In this document: one piece after another, positions 32,855-43,191 of the stretch
How positions within the stretch are numbered: the first letter of the stretch is position 1
Layout of the letters: every line of letters starts with the position of its first letter
From: Haematobacter missouriensis
Lineage (GTDB): Bacteria; Pseudomonadota; Alphaproteobacteria; Rhodobacterales; Rhodobacteraceae
Direction: 5' to 3'
NCBI RefSeq assembly: GCF_000740775.1
Contig: NZ_JFGS01000008.1
Coordinates: 42,036 to 106,035, forward strand
Length of the DNA stretch: 64,000 bases
Made by a program: the position numbers and the translations under genes
The notes under the pieces: model-generated
Seen by the model: only the letters and a program-made list of their open reading frames with translations
What the model was told of the DNA's origin: nothing
The model's database searches: none

Positions 32855-34198
32855 TCAGCGCGCGGTGGCCCAGCCACGACCGGTGGCGATCTGGAGGCTC
32901 GTCCAGTCATTCGCCAGCGTCCGCACAGAAGAAGCCACAGAAAGCTGCGCATCCCCCATGGACCGCTCGGAATCCAGAAAATCCAGGAAGCTGGTTGTCC
33001 CTATCTCATAGGTCTCCCGCGAGAGGTCGCGGGCACGGGCATAGGCCTCGGCGGTGCGGCCGAGGGCCGCCACCTGGCGCCGATCGCGGGAGACGGCGGC
33101 CTGCGCGGCCTGCACATCCTCTACCGCCGCCAGAACAGTACCCCGCCAGCTCAGCTCTGCCTGCTTGGCGGCAGAGACGGCGGCATCGCGGTTGGCGCGG
33201 AGCAGCGGCTGGTTCAACACCGGCAAGCTGACGGAGGGGCCGAAGCTCCAGCTATGGGAACTGCCTGCCGTGACATTGCCCGACAGGTTGACGGAAGGAT
33301 AGAGATCCGCCGTGCTGACCCCCACCGCCGCCACGGCCGCTGCAAGCCCCCGCTCGGCGGAGCGCACATCTGGACGGTTGCGCAGAATGTCGGCGGGAAC
33401 GCCGGTCGCGTCCTTGCCGCGCGGGCGGGGTTGGGCCGCACCCCGCTCCATCTCCGCCATCAGCGGCTGGGCCGGTTCGGCCAGCAGAGTCGCGAGCGCA
33501 TAGACGGCGATGTAGAACCCCTTCTCCAGCGAGGGGAGGTTGGCGCGGGTGGATTCCAGCAACGCCTGCGCCTGCAACAGCTGAAGCTGCGTGCCGGTGC
33601 CAAGATCGAACTGCCGCTGCACAAGGCTCGCCGTCTCCTGCCGCGCGGAGACGAGGTTGCGCGTGATGGCCAGCGCCTCCTGATAATACCGCGCGTCGAT
33701 ATAGTTGCCGACGAGGCTGGAGAGGAAGGCGAGCCGCGCCGTGCCCACATCGAACTCCGCCGCGTCGAACTCCGCCCGCGCCCGCTCCAGCCCGCGCCGC
33801 TTGCCGCCGAAGATGTCCACGACAAGGTTCGCCGCAGCCGACCCGGAACCGTCGGTGCTGATGTTTCCGCTGGGCGAGCTCGACCGGCTGTAATCGCCCG
33901 AAACGCTCCCGGAGACGAGCGCAGCCCCCCCGGAGGCCCGGACAGCGGCGCCGGCGGCATTGATCCGCTCCACGGCGGTCTGAATGTCCAGATTCTGCGC
34001 CAATCCCCGCGCCACCAGTGCGTCTAGCCGCTGATCTCCAAAGGAAGTCCACCACCTGTCGAGCGCGACATCACCCACGCTGGCAGCCCCCGCATCCTCC
34101 GCAAAGCCCGCCTGAAGCCCGATTTCCGGCTGCCGGTAATCTGGCCCGACAGAGCAGGCGGAAGCGAGGAGGAGGAAGCTCAAAGACAGTCGTTTCAC
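32855..34198 (-). CDS. NodT-type outer-membrane efflux lipoprotein
   Basis: 447 aa. It begins with a lipoprotein signal peptide (MKRLSLSFLLLASAC, Cys15 as lipid site) followed by SVGPDYRQPE, the standard opening of the NodT family of TolC-like outer-membrane factors. Two repeats of long helices follow (LDALVARGLAQNLDIQTAVERINAA; RNRPDVRSAERGLAAAVAAVGVSTADLYPSVNLSG). The start codon is GTG. It is the last gene of the MlaE-MlaF-MlaD-PqiC operon, 152 bp downstream of it. An outer-membrane channel joined to an MCE system is unusual, because Mla systems normally use the MlaA lipoprotein. Confidence 0.92.
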   Translation of the reverse strand: MKRLSLSFLLLASACSVGPDYRQPEIGLQAGFAEDAGAASVGDVALDRWWTSFGDQRLDALVARGLAQNLDIQTAVERINAAGAAVRASGGAALVSGSVSGDYSRSSSPSGNISTDGSGSAAANLVVDIFGGKRRGLERARAEFDAAEFDVGTARLAFLSSLVGNYIDARYYQEALAITRNLVSARQETASLVQRQFDLGTGTQLQLLQAQALLESTRANLPSLEKGFYIAVYALATLLAEPAQPLMAEMERGAAQPRPRGKDATGVPADILRNRPDVRSAERGLAAAVAAVGVSTADLYPSVNLSGNVTAGSSHSWSFGPSVSLPVLNQPLLRANRDAAVSAAKQAELSWRGTVLAAVEDVQAAQAAVSRDRRQVAALGRTAEAYARARDLSRETYEIGTTSFLDFLDSERSMGDAQLSVASSVRTLANDWTSLQIATGRGWATAR

Positions 34199-34350
34199 GT
34201 CAGCGCTCGTTCGTTATGATGCAACCATGCCGGGTTTGTCCGCTTGCGCGCACAAGTCACGGCAAGCGGTCGCACGAACCGGCAAGAAGTGCAACGACGC
34301 ACAGATCACCTTCCGTCGCGAAATTTTCGAACATCAATGCAGAGTGGCCA

Positions 34351-34965
34351 TTACCCGCCGACCGCACGCGCCACCCATGGCACGGCCTCCGCCAGAATGC
34401 TGCTCATTGCACGGTCAAACGCGACGACGACGGGAAGCGCCGTCGTGTCCTCTGACGGGACCGCACTCGTGAAGCGACGGCTGGCCAGCGGCCGTCCGTC
34501 GGAGTTGCGCACGACGCTGAGAGTGAGAGTGACTACGGCTTCGGCGGGTGTGGCGCGTCCGGGCGTGAGACGGGCCTGGAAGTCAGCGATCTCGGTCGTC
34601 AACGTATAGGCAGGCAGCGGACCGGAGGAGGCGGAGGTCACATAGCCGAGCCTGCCGCTGTCGGACAGGGAACGGGTCAGCAGCTCGCGCACCAATCCCG
34701 GTGCCGTATCGGCCCAGCGGGCGTTCGGCAGCAAGGTGATCTGCACCGGGCCGGGCTTCATGACGACACGGTCGGTGCTGATCACCGCGGGGGCGGAGGC
34801 TTCCGCCACGAAGAGCGACCGGGAGGATGTCCGCACGCCGGCCTGCACCGGAAGGGTCTGGAGCGTATAGGTGTCGAGCGGCCGCGTGGCATTGCCCAGC
34901 GACGAGAGCGAGTTGCAGCCGGCAACCGCCAGCACCGCGACGAAGGGGATCAGCGGAAGGCGCAT
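34351..34965 (-). CDS. ABC-transport auxiliary lipoprotein, PqiC-like
   Basis: 204 aa. A lipobox VLAVAGC (Cys17) ends the signal peptide. The remainder, LDTYTLQTLPV... VMKPGPVQITLLPNARWADTAPGLVRELLTRSL, is the ABC-type transport auxiliary (PqiC/DUF330) pattern. Such lipoproteins sit on the outer membrane and dock MCE-protein tunnels. The ATG at 34965 has CAGGAG 8 nt upstream, only 4 bp after the MlaD stop, so the longer open frame back to 35151 is not used. Confidence 0.9.
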   Translation of the reverse strand: MRLPLIPFVAVLAVAGCNSLSSLGNATRPLDTYTLQTLPVQAGVRTSSRSLFVAEASAPAVISTDRVVMKPGPVQITLLPNARWADTAPGLVRELLTRSLSDSGRLGYVTSASSGPLPAYTLTTEIADFQARLTPGRATPAEAVVTLTLSVVRNSDGRPLASRRFTSAVPSEDTTALPVVVAFDRAMSSILAEAVPWVARAVGG

Positions 34966-34969
34966 CGGT

Positions 34970-36700
34970 CTATCTCCTGAAATCGGGGGCCGAGGGGGTA
35001 AGGAGGAAACGGGCCGGATCCCGCTGAAGTTGTGCAGCGATACGGTCGAGCTTGGCGACAAGCGCCTGGGCCTCCACGAAGAAGCGCGAGATCTGCGGCA
35101 GGCCCTGCGCGGTGAACTGTCCCAACGGCGCGCCGCTCTGACGCACCACACTGTCTATGTTCCCGACAGTTGTGCGCACATCCGTAAGAATTGCCTTCAT
35201 ATCGGTCGTTATCCCCGGGATATCGTTTGATATTCCTTCGACGGCCGTACTAATTCGGGCGGCGGAGGCGCGGATGTCGTCCGCTGCAGGGCTGACATCC
35301 TCATCCATCACGCGGTTGGCGCTGGTGAAGGTGCCCTCCGCGGCCGCGAGCGTGCGTTCCGCCGATGCGATGGCCGGGTCCAGCGTGTCGAGCGTGCGGC
35401 TGACCCGCGTAAACACTTCCGTCGCCGTGTTGAGCGTGCGGGATGCATCCTCCGTCAGCGGGCCGAGATTGTCGCCGAAACGGCCGATCTGGCCGCTCAT
35501 GTCCGTGACGGTCGTGTTCACCGTGGTGATGGCCTGCCGCAGTTCCTGCATGACCTGCGGCAGATCCTGCGTAGTGGCCTGCTGCACGGCGGTGACGCTC
35601 TCCTCGGCGCCTGCGAGTGTCCGGCGGGCATCCGCAACCAGCGCCGCGCCATCGCCGGTGACAAGCGTGTTCACGCTTGCCGCCGCCTCGTTCACGGTGC
35701 TCAGCGCCTGCGTGGCCTCCGCGACCGCACCGTCCAGCGCGGCAAACGTCGTGCGAAGCTCCACCAGCCGCTCCGTCGCCTGATTGGCCGTGTCCCCATA
35801 GGCGGCGACCACAGGCGGGATCTGTCGCGCCGCCTCGTCGGCCAGCGTCTTGACGGTATCCATCGTCTCGCGCAGGCGTACGGCGGCGGTGGTGAAATCG
35901 TTGCGGATCAGCCCGTCCGCCGTGGTCGCTGCGTCGCTCACGGTCTTGAGGGTTCCATCGGCGGTCGCAAGGGTGGTGCGCGCCTGATCGAAGGCGCCGC
36001 TCATGGAGGTCATCGTCGTCTCGGCCTCTCCCAGTGCTGTCTGGATGGAATCCGCCAGAGGGCCGAGCCGATCGGTGAAGGTCGAAATTTGCCCGGTAGC
36101 GGAGGAGACCGCGTTGGAAATGTTCGAGAAATCTCCGATCGCCTGCTGAAAGGCGCCCGAAGCCGATTCCACGTTGGCGAGGATCTGGGTCACGTGCTGC
36201 TGATTTTCCGGGCTGACGATGCCCTGCACCTGCTTGATGAGGTTCAGCGCCTCCGCCACCAGGTCCGGTGCGTCCTCGGTCAGGGACTCGACGATGGAGC
36301 GCTGCGCCTGGATCTCCGGCGTACCCGACCGGCCTTCCCGCAGAAGCGGCTTTGAGGCATCACCGGGAGAGAGTGCTACGAAGGACGTCCCCGTCACGCC
36401 CTGTGCGCGAAGCTGCGCCGTCGCATCCTCCCGCAGGGGGGTGTTGGCGGCAACTTCCACCTGCACCCGCACCCGCCCGTCGGGGTCGAGCGCGAGAGAG
36501 GAGACCTGCCCCACCGACACCCCGCTCAACCGCACGTCCGAGGAGCGACTGAGCCCGGAGACGCTATCGAACACGATGTCATAATGAGCATATTGCCGAT
36601 CGACCTGAAACTTGGCGAGCCAGAGGAAAAACCCCAGCCCCGCCAAGATGAGGGCGATCGTCACGGTTCCGATCAGCAGGTAATTGGCCCGGGTTTCCAT
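34970..36700 (-). CDS. mlaD: MlaD-type MCE-domain protein, extended
   Basis: 576 aa. One membrane helix (residues about 8-29) anchors it, then a single MCE domain at about 38-118 (YDIVFDSVSGLSRSSDVRLSGVSVGQV... NTPLREDATAQLRAQGVTGTSFVALSPG). E. coli MlaD is about 180 aa. Here about 450 further residues form a long, mostly helical, Ala/Thr-rich coiled region, as in MCE proteins that build periplasmic tunnels. It probably assembles as a hexamer and carries lipid from the inner membrane toward the PqiC-like lipoprotein. Confidence 0.9.
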   Translation of the reverse strand: METRANYLLIGTVTIALILAGLGFFLWLAKFQVDRQYAHYDIVFDSVSGLSRSSDVRLSGVSVGQVSSLALDPDGRVRVQVEVAANTPLREDATAQLRAQGVTGTSFVALSPGDASKPLLREGRSGTPEIQAQRSIVESLTEDAPDLVAEALNLIKQVQGIVSPENQQHVTQILANVESASGAFQQAIGDFSNISNAVSSATGQISTFTDRLGPLADSIQTALGEAETTMTSMSGAFDQARTTLATADGTLKTVSDAATTADGLIRNDFTTAAVRLRETMDTVKTLADEAARQIPPVVAAYGDTANQATERLVELRTTFAALDGAVAEATQALSTVNEAAASVNTLVTGDGAALVADARRTLAGAEESVTAVQQATTQDLPQVMQELRQAITTVNTTVTDMSGQIGRFGDNLGPLTEDASRTLNTATEVFTRVSRTLDTLDPAIASAERTLAAAEGTFTSANRVMDEDVSPAADDIRASAARISTAVEGISNDIPGITTDMKAILTDVRTTVGNIDSVVRQSGAPLGQFTAQGLPQISRFFVEAQALVAKLDRIAAQLQRDPARFLLTPSAPDFRR

Positions 36701-36709
36701 GCCCTCTCC

Positions 36710-37492
36710 TTACTCCGAGGTCGACAGCGCCGCCCGGGCGCGAGGACCGTGGAAATACTCTTTCACCCAAGGCTGATCGACCTTCAGCATGTCTGCCATC
36801 GTGCCCGTCACCAGTACTTTCTTTTCCGCCAACACCGCCACCCGGTCACAGATGGCGTGCAGGCTGTCGAGATCATGCGTGACCATGAACACCGTCAGGC
36901 CGAGCGATTCCTTCAGCTGCTTGATGAGTTCGTCGAACTCGGTCGCGCCGATCGGATCCAGCCCAGCTGTCGGCTCGTCGAGAAAGACGATGTCGGGGTC
37001 GAGGGCGAGGGCGCGTGCCAGACCGGCGCGCTTCTGCATCCCCCCGGACAGTTCGGACGGGTATTTCGCGCAGGCATCTGCCGGCAGCCCCGACATCGCC
37101 ACCTTCAGCCGTGCGAGTTCCGGGCGGAGATCGGCGGAGATATGCGCCATCTCCCGCATCGGGGTTTCCACATTCTCCTGCACGGTCATGGAGGAAAACA
37201 GCGCGCCCTGCTGAAACAGAACCCCCCAGCGGCGGCTGATGTCCTCCTGTTCCGCCTCCGTCGCATTCAGCACATCGGTGCCGAACACCTTGATCGTCCC
37301 CGCCGTCGGCCGGTTCAGACCGACGATGGAGCGCAGCAGCACCGACTTGCCCGTGCCGGAACCCCCGACGATGCCCAGCACCTCTCCCCGATAGACATCG
37401 AGATCCAGACCGTCATGCACGACCTGGCTGCCGAACTTGTTGACGAGGCCGCGCACCTCGATCACCACTTCGCGTCCGCCATCCTGCGCCAT
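36710..37492 (-). CDS. mlaF: MlaF-type ABC ATPase
   Basis: 260 aa. Walker A is GGSGTGKSVLLRS, the Q-loop GVLFQQGALFSSMTV, the signature YPSELSGGMQKRAGLARAL and Walker B IVFLDEPTAGLDPI. 'FQQGALF' and 'GGMxKR' are diagnostic of MlaF/Ttg2A. Its ATG follows the permease stop directly (TGAATG). It powers lipid transport through the MlaE-type permease. Confidence 0.93.
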   Translation of the reverse strand: MAQDGGREVVIEVRGLVNKFGSQVVHDGLDLDVYRGEVLGIVGGSGTGKSVLLRSIVGLNRPTAGTIKVFGTDVLNATEAEQEDISRRWGVLFQQGALFSSMTVQENVETPMREMAHISADLRPELARLKVAMSGLPADACAKYPSELSGGMQKRAGLARALALDPDIVFLDEPTAGLDPIGATEFDELIKQLKESLGLTVFMVTHDLDSLHAICDRVAVLAEKKVLVTGTMADMLKVDQPWVKEYFHGPRARAALSTSE

Positions 37493-38614
37493 TCAGACCC
37501 CCACCGTGGCAAAGAAGATGGCGAACAGCGCGTCCACGAGGATCACCAGAAAAATCGCAAGCACCACGGAGGCCGATGTCAGCCGGCCAAGGCTTTCTGC
37601 GTCGCCGCCCACCTTCAGCCCGTTATTGCAACCGATGAGGGCGATGATGACCGCGAAGAAGGGCGCCTTGATCAGCCCGACGAGATAGTGCCAGACCCCG
37701 ATCGCATCGGAGAGGCGGGAGACGAACATGCCCGGCGAAATGTCGAGCGATATCCACGCCATCAATCCCCCGCCCAGCAACCCCGCAAAGTCCGCGATCA
37801 CTGTCAGCAGCGGCAGCATGATGAACAGCCCCAGCACCCGCGGCAGCACCAGCATCTGGACGGGATCAAGCCCCAGCACCCGCATCGCGTCGATTTCCTC
37901 CCGCATCTTCATCGTGCCTATGGACGCGGTGAAAGCGGAGCCGGAACGTCCGGCCACGATGATCGCGGTGAGCAGGACACCGAGTTCACGGAGTACCGCG
38001 ATGGCGATGAGATCGACAACGAAGATCTCCGCGCCGAATTGTCGCAGCAGTACCGCGCCCATATAGGCCAGCACCACTCCGATGAGGAAGGACATGAGCG
38101 CCGCGATCGGCGCCGCGTTCAGGCCAGCCTGCTGCATATGAGAGACGAGGGCCGTGATCCTGAGCTCTTTCGGACGCAGGATGTCTCTCCACAGCCGTGC
38201 GAGGACGACCCCCAGAAGATTGACAAGCTCCAGCGTGGCGATCCAGGCGCCGACCACCGCGCGGCCCACGTTCTCCAGCCAGACGCGGGCGCCGTGCGGA
38301 ACCTGCTCAGGCGGGGCGGTCTTGTCCATCGCCGCGCTTACCGTGTCCATCAGGGCACGCCGCGGCTCGTCCAGCCCCTCGAACCGCAGTTCGACCTTCT
38401 CCGCTTTCAGGCGCCGCTGCAGCGAAACCAGCGCCCAGGCGCCCGCCGTGTCCAGCTTCTCCACGCCAGAGACATCGACGACGACCGGCCCCGCTCCGCC
38501 GATGCTTTTGAACTGGTCGCGGAGCGCCTCCACCCCCGCCACGCGAAAATCGCCCGACAGCGTCGCGCGCGTGCCGCCGCCGGTGTCCTCCATCGTTACC
38601 GTCGCTTCGGCCAC
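37493..38614 (-). CDS. mlaE: MlaE-type permease with N-terminal STAS domain
   Basis: 373 aa, against about 260 for E. coli MlaE. Residues 1-100 are a STAS-like domain (VVVDVSGVEKLDTAGAWALVSLQRRL), which in E. coli is the separate protein MlaB. Residues about 120-373 are the MlaE permease (ELGVLLTAIIVAGRSGSAFTASIGTMKMREEIDAM). The start codon is GTG at 38614, with GGAG upstream. First gene of the operon. The fusion ties the regulator of complex assembly to the permease. Confidence 0.92.
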   Translation of the reverse strand: MAEATVTMEDTGGGTRATLSGDFRVAGVEALRDQFKSIGGAGPVVVDVSGVEKLDTAGAWALVSLQRRLKAEKVELRFEGLDEPRRALMDTVSAAMDKTAPPEQVPHGARVWLENVGRAVVGAWIATLELVNLLGVVLARLWRDILRPKELRITALVSHMQQAGLNAAPIAALMSFLIGVVLAYMGAVLLRQFGAEIFVVDLIAIAVLRELGVLLTAIIVAGRSGSAFTASIGTMKMREEIDAMRVLGLDPVQMLVLPRVLGLFIMLPLLTVIADFAGLLGGGLMAWISLDISPGMFVSRLSDAIGVWHYLVGLIKAPFFAVIIALIGCNNGLKVGGDAESLGRLTSASVVLAIFLVILVDALFAIFFATVGV

Positions 38615-38810
38615 GCACTACTCCGCCGTTCTTTCCGCCGAGAGTAGCATGCGGAGCGGGGCGAAGCAACACGTCGCCTGGCCCCGGCAGCCGCGCGGTG
38701 GCTTTGAGGGACCTTATTTCCGATCGGAGCCGCACGCGCGGTTAACCTTCCGGAAAACCTTCGCCGCTAGTTTCACATCGTGGAGCAGGTTGGCTGGAGC
38801 AAGTGGAAGG

Positions 38811-39140
38811 ATGCGGGATCACCCCTTTTCTCTGCGAGACATGATGCCCGCGATGCTGATGGTCGCCCTGGGCCTTCCTGCGCTGGCAGTCGTGTCCCTT
38901 TGGCCGGGCACGCCGGGACAGTACGTGGTCCTCGGCCCTCCATGGGCGGGGCCGGGGGAAGTCCTCCGTATCGTGGGCGAGTCGGGCGGAGCGCTGATCG
39001 AGCTGGGTGGCGTGGGCAATTTCGTCATCGCGGGCTCCGCTTCTCCGTCCTTTCCCTCAGCCGCGCGGAAGGCGGGCGCCTGGCTTGTCATGCCCGCACC
39101 GCGACCAGCTGGCTGCCTCGGGCCGGAGGAGACGAAATGA
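38811..39140 (+). CDS. Small membrane-anchored protein coupled to the hybrid kinase
   Basis: 109 aa, no recognised family. One hydrophobic helix at about residues 11-31 (MMPAMLMVALGLPALAVVSLW) is followed by a Gly/Pro-rich extracytoplasmic part. Its stop overlaps the kinase ATG as ATGA, which supports real translation. It could be a sensory accessory protein for the kinase. GGAAGG abuts the ATG too closely to be ideal; ATG at 38841 is an alternative. Confidence 0.6.
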   Translation: MRDHPFSLRDMMPAMLMVALGLPALAVVSLWPGTPGQYVVLGPPWAGPGEVLRIVGESGGALIELGGVGNFVIAGSASPSFPSAARKAGAWLVMPAPRPAGCLGPEETK

Positions 39141-41671
39141 ACCAGGAACTCGACGCCCTCCGCCACCGCTTCGGACGGTTTCTCATCCCGCTTCTCTGGG
39201 CGCATGTACCGCTTCTGGCGGTGATCGCACAGCTGAGTGGGCGTTCGGTGAGCCAGGCCTTGGGGGCAGGCGTTTTCATCGCGGGGGCCTATCACCTGAC
39301 GTGGCACCGCCACGGGACCACGCCGCCGACGCGTTTTCTCTCCGCCGTGGCGCTGGTGGCGGAGCCTGCGGTGATCCTCGCACTGCTGAACGGCCATTCC
39401 TGGCAGATGGACTGGCACATGTATTTCTTCGCCATGCTCGCCCTCACCATCGCCTGGTTCGATGAGCGCGCCACGCTCGCGGCGGCTCTGGTCACCGGGC
39501 TGCACCATCTCATTTTGCTTGTTCTGATGCCGGGGCTGGTGTTTCCAAGCGATGCCCATCTGGCACGCGTGTTGCTTCACGCCGCCATCGTCGCATTCCA
39601 GACCGGAGTTCTGGTATGGCTCATCCGCATGGTCGTCTACCGTTTCCACAGGATCCGACAGCTTCACGCGGAGCTCAGCCTTGCCAACGACCGGCTGACT
39701 GAGCGCAGGCAGGAGGCGGAGGCAGCCAACCAGTCCAAGGGCTTGTTCCTTGCCAACATGAGCCACGAAATCCGCACGCCCATGAACGCCATTCTGGGAT
39801 TTTGCCACCTGCTTCAGCGCGGCACATTGACGAGCCGGCAGGATGAGCATGTCCGCAAGATCAGTGCCGCAGGAGAGACACTGCTCCGCGTCATCAACGA
39901 CATTCTCGATTACTCCAAGAATGAGGCAGGCAGGCTCTCCCTCGAAGAGCGACCCTTCGACATCCGCAAGGTGATAGAGGCGCAGGTGCAGATGATGGGG
40001 GCGGAGGCCGACATCAAGGGCGTCGCGCTGCAACTCCGGCTGGGCCATGACCTGCCCCATGTCGTCGTCGGCGACGCCCATCGCTTCGGGCAGGTGTTGC
40101 TGAACCTCATCGGCAACGCTGTAAAGTTCTCCAGCGGTGGCACCGTCACCATCTCCGCCCGTCTCACCTCAGCGGCCAATGAACGCGCGACGATTGAGGT
40201 TTCCGTCAGCGATACGGGGATCGGCATGACGACGGATCAGCAGGCGAGACTTTTCTCACCCTTCGCGCAGGCCGACAGTTCCACCACCCGACGTTTCGGC
40301 GGGACGGGGCTCGGCCTCGCCATCTGCCGCCAGATCGTGGAGACAATGGGCGGCGGCATCTCGGTGCAGAGCGAGCCCGGCCGAGGCAGCACGTTCCTCG
40401 CAACCGTCACATTCGGCCTCGCGCAGGACGCGCCACTGATCCCCTGTGAACGGCTCCGCAGCCTTCGCGTGCTCCTTGTCGATGACAACCCGGCGGCGCG
40501 GCAACTGCTGGCGGAATTCTTCACCGGCTGGGGGATGGAGGCCGATCTGGTCGCCTCCGGGTCGGAGGCCGTGGCCGCCGTGGCCGCCGCAGCCGGAGCA
40601 GCCAGTCCATACGACCTGCTGCTGCTCGACTGGAAGATGCCCGAGATGGACGGGATGGATACGCTCAATGCGCTGAAGGCGTTGGCCCTGCCAAAGTTGC
40701 CTGCCATCGTGGTCGTCACCGCCTACGGCGCCGACACCTTCGCCGGGGAGCACGGCGTGGAACAGATCGCCGCCTTTCTTGCCAAACCTGTCGATCCTCA
40801 GGCGATGATGACCACGCTGTCGCGTCTTTTCCCCGAGGAGCGGCGGGAGGCGGTCAGGGCTCCCATGGTTTCCGAGCGGCTTCTGGGGGCGCGGGTACTG
40901 CTGGTTGAGGACAACGACATAAACCGGGAGATCGCGACGGCGCTTCTGACAGATGCCGGGCTTCGCATCGACACTGCCGCGAACGGCAGGATCGCGGTCG
41001 AGCGTGTGACGGCCCAGGGCGGCAGCTATGCTGCGGTGCTCATGGATGTGCAGATGCCAGAGATGGACGGACTTGCCGCGACCCGTGCTATCCGTGCGCT
41101 GCCCGCCTTTTCGGACCTGCCGATCATCGCGATGACCGCCCATGCGCATGAACATGAGCGACAGCGTTGTTTCGACGCCGGAATGGACGATCATATCGCG
41201 AAGCCCGTGGATCCGGCCCTTCTGGTCCATACGCTCGACCGCTGGCTGAAACCGGTGGCAATCGACACCTCGGAAACCGCGGCTTCCGCGAGCGGGCCTC
41301 CGATAGACCTCGACGCCGCGCTTCGGCGGGTGAGCGGCAAGCGTGACCTGCTTCGCCGCCTGCTCCAGCACTTTGCAGCGGCCTATGCGTCCGCCCCGAA
41401 CGATATAGCGGGGTTGCTGCATCTCCAGCAGCCGGTGGAGGCGCGGCGGCTTGCGCACGCTCTCCGGGGCGACGCGGCGACGATAGAAGCGGCGGCTGTG
41501 CGCGACATCGCAAGCGACATCGAGGATATGCTGGAGCGCGGCGCGGAGGAACAGGCATTGGCCCGACTCCCCGCGCTTGAGCAGGCCCTTCTGCCGGTGC
41601 TCACCGCAACGAGAGCCCTGATCGAGTCACCTCCCGATGACGAAGCGACAAAGGTCACGCGCTTTGGTTGA
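39137..41671 (+). CDS. Hybrid sensor histidine kinase (HisKA-HATPase-REC-REC-Hpt)
   Basis: 844 aa. About six membrane helices fill residues 15-170 (a MASE-like sensor region), then a short coiled coil. HisKA has the phospho-acceptor His210 in [18 protein letters not shown]. The HATPase domain has the N box LIGNAVKFS and the G boxes DTGIGM and [10 protein letters not shown]. Two receiver domains follow, each with the phospho-Asp: [13 protein letters not shown] and [15 protein letters not shown]-terminal Hpt domain has its His in [20 protein letters not shown] precedes the ATG. It lies between the lipid-transport operon and the exopolysaccharide cluster and could control either. Confidence 0.95.
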   Translation: MNQELDALRHRFGRFLIPLLWAHVPLLAVIAQLSGRSVSQALGAGVFIAGAYHLTWHRHGTTPPTRFLSAVALVAEPAVILALLNGHSWQMDWHMYFFAMLALTIAWFDERATLAAALVTGLHHLILLVLMPGLVFPSDAHLARVLLHAAIVAFQTGVLVWLIRMVVYRFHRIRQLHAELSLANDRLTERRQEAEAANQSKGLFLANMSHEIRTPMNAILGFCHLLQRGTLTSRQDEHVRKISAAGETLLRVINDILDYSKNEAGRLSLEERPFDIRKVIEAQVQMMGAEADIKGVALQLRLGHDLPHVVVGDAHRFGQVLLNLIGNAVKFSSGGTVTISARLTSAANERATIEVSVSDTGIGMTTDQQARLFSPFAQADSSTTRRFGGTGLGLAICRQIVETMGGGISVQSEPGRGSTFLATVTFGLAQDAPLIPCERLRSLRVLLVDDNPAARQLLAEFFTGWGMEADLVASGSEAVAAVAAAAGAASPYDLLLLDWKMPEMDGMDTLNALKALALPKLPAIVVVTAYGADTFAGEHGVEQIAAFLAKPVDPQAMMTTLSRLFPEERREAVRAPMVSERLLGARVLLVEDNDINREIATALLTDAGLRIDTAANGRIAVERVTAQGGSYAAVLMDVQMPEMDGLAATRAIRALPAFSDLPIIAMTAHAHEHERQRCFDAGMDDHIAKPVDPALLVHTLDRWLKPVAIDTSETAASASGPPIDLDAALRRVSGKRDLLRRLLQHFAAAYASAPNDIAGLLHLQQPVEARRLAHALRGDAATIEAAAVRDIASDIEDMLERGAEEQALARLPALEQALLPVLTATRALIESPPDDEATKVTRFG

Positions 41672-41886
41672 AGAGCGCGCCTCCGCTCTGGGGGTACTGT
41701 GATCCAACCTGCCCGGAAATGCGGCAAATCCCACAAAACATGTCGTGGCGTGCTAGCCCACGCGTGATCGTGATGGACCGAAAAAACCGTACATCGTAAT
41801 ATTTATGGGATTTTACACTCAATAGCCATTTGCAACAGGCCCGATGCCGCTTTCTGCGCCCGGCCAGATGACGAGGATCAGTTATC

Positions 41887-43116
41887 GTGAAATTGTCCGG
41901 TCGATCGGCAAAGGCTCTGCGCCAGATGCGTGGCTCTCTGGGCATGCGTGGTGCCATTGTTCTGCTGCTCGCGATGTCCGCAAGCCCCCTCTCTGCCGAG
42001 CCGGAAGTCTATCGTCTGGGGCCCGGGGATGAAGTCGCGCTCACAATTCTCCAGCGGGGAGAGTCGAATGGCACCTATGTCGTACAGGACGATGGCGCAA
42101 TATCCCTCCCGGGCATCGGGCTTGTGTCGGCGGAGGGGTTGACGCTCCGGGATTTCGAGGCTGTCGTGACGTCGAAAGCGGCGGAGACAGTGCGAGATCC
42201 CTCAGTTGCCATTCAGATCGTCCAGCGCCGCCCGTTCTATATCGCCGGAGCCGTTTCGCAGCCCGGTGGCTATCCGCATCGCGCCAAGCTGACGGTCATG
42301 CAGGCGGTCGCCCTTGCCGGCGGCTTCGGGCGGCGGCTGGATTCCGGCGACCCCCTGAACGAAATGGTCATCGGCACGCGCGCCGAGCAGGCCCATGCCG
42401 ATGCAGCGCTGCAGAGGGGCGCCCTTCTGATCCGCGCCGCCCGACTGAATGCCGAACTTGCCGGGGACCATGATTTCGACATCACCCCATCCGAGGCGGG
42501 TCTGAGTGATGCGGCCGCCGCGCCCCTTCTTGAGAAGGAGCGCCAGCTCCTCACCACCCGGCTTGGCCAGAAGGAACGGCAGATCGAGATCCTGCGTTCC
42601 AATAGCGCAGCCCGGCAGGAGGAAATGGCCGCCCATGATGCCCGGATTGCGCAGCAGACCTCCATGCTGGAGGAACTCTCCGGCGAACTCGCCAAACTGC
42701 GTGAGGCGCGGGACCGCGGCATGGTCACGTCCGAGCGCGTGAATGACATCATGCGGGAAGAGGACAATACTCGCGGCAACCAGATGCAGAGCAACATCCT
42801 GCGCAACCAGTCCCGTGTCGCGGTGATCGAACTCGAGGAGCGGATGGTTGATATCGAGGCCGGGTTCCGGGAATCCTTGCTGACGGAATTGCGCGACACG
42901 CAGACCCAACTGAGCAGCTTGAACAATTCACTGCGGGCGGAAGGCGCGCTGATGGAAGCGACGGGTAGCAGTAGTCTTTCCAATAACGAAACAATCGGGC
43001 AGTATGACTTCAGCATCATACGCGACGACGCACCCGTCAGCGGCCCCATAGGACTGACAACACGCGTTGAGCCGGGCGATGTGCTCATGGTCGCCCGCAA
43101 GAGCGTCAGTCAGTAA
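41887..43116 (+). CDS. Polysaccharide export protein, Wza-like with coiled coil
   Basis: 409 aa. It opens with a signal peptide (hydrophobic stretch MRGAIVLLLAMSASPLSAEP, about residues 20-39), then the polysaccharide-export domain (VYRLGPGDEVALTILQ... GTYVVQDDGAISLPGIG) and an SLBB domain (RPFYIAGAVSQPGGYPH). Residues about 215-330 form a long coiled coil, an addition beyond classic Wza. The GTG at 41887 gives a long N-terminal region; ATG at 41926 or 41944 would fit a signal peptide better. It should form the outer-membrane or periplasmic exit of the polysaccharide. Confidence 0.88.
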   Translation: MKLSGRSAKALRQMRGSLGMRGAIVLLLAMSASPLSAEPEVYRLGPGDEVALTILQRGESNGTYVVQDDGAISLPGIGLVSAEGLTLRDFEAVVTSKAAETVRDPSVAIQIVQRRPFYIAGAVSQPGGYPHRAKLTVMQAVALAGGFGRRLDSGDPLNEMVIGTRAEQAHADAALQRGALLIRAARLNAELAGDHDFDITPSEAGLSDAAAAPLLEKERQLLTTRLGQKERQIEILRSNSAARQEEMAAHDARIAQQTSMLEELSGELAKLREARDRGMVTSERVNDIMREEDNTRGNQMQSNILRNQSRVAVIELEERMVDIEAGFRESLLTELRDTQTQLSSLNNSLRAEGALMEATGSSSLSNNETIGQYDFSIIRDDAPVSGPIGLTTRVEPGDVLMVARKSVSQ

Positions 43117-43191
43117 AAGCGCATCGCCGTTCCGGGGTTTGGGGATGCTGATCGGTTTGGGAAAGCTGATCCCCAGGGGGAACTTCCCGAA

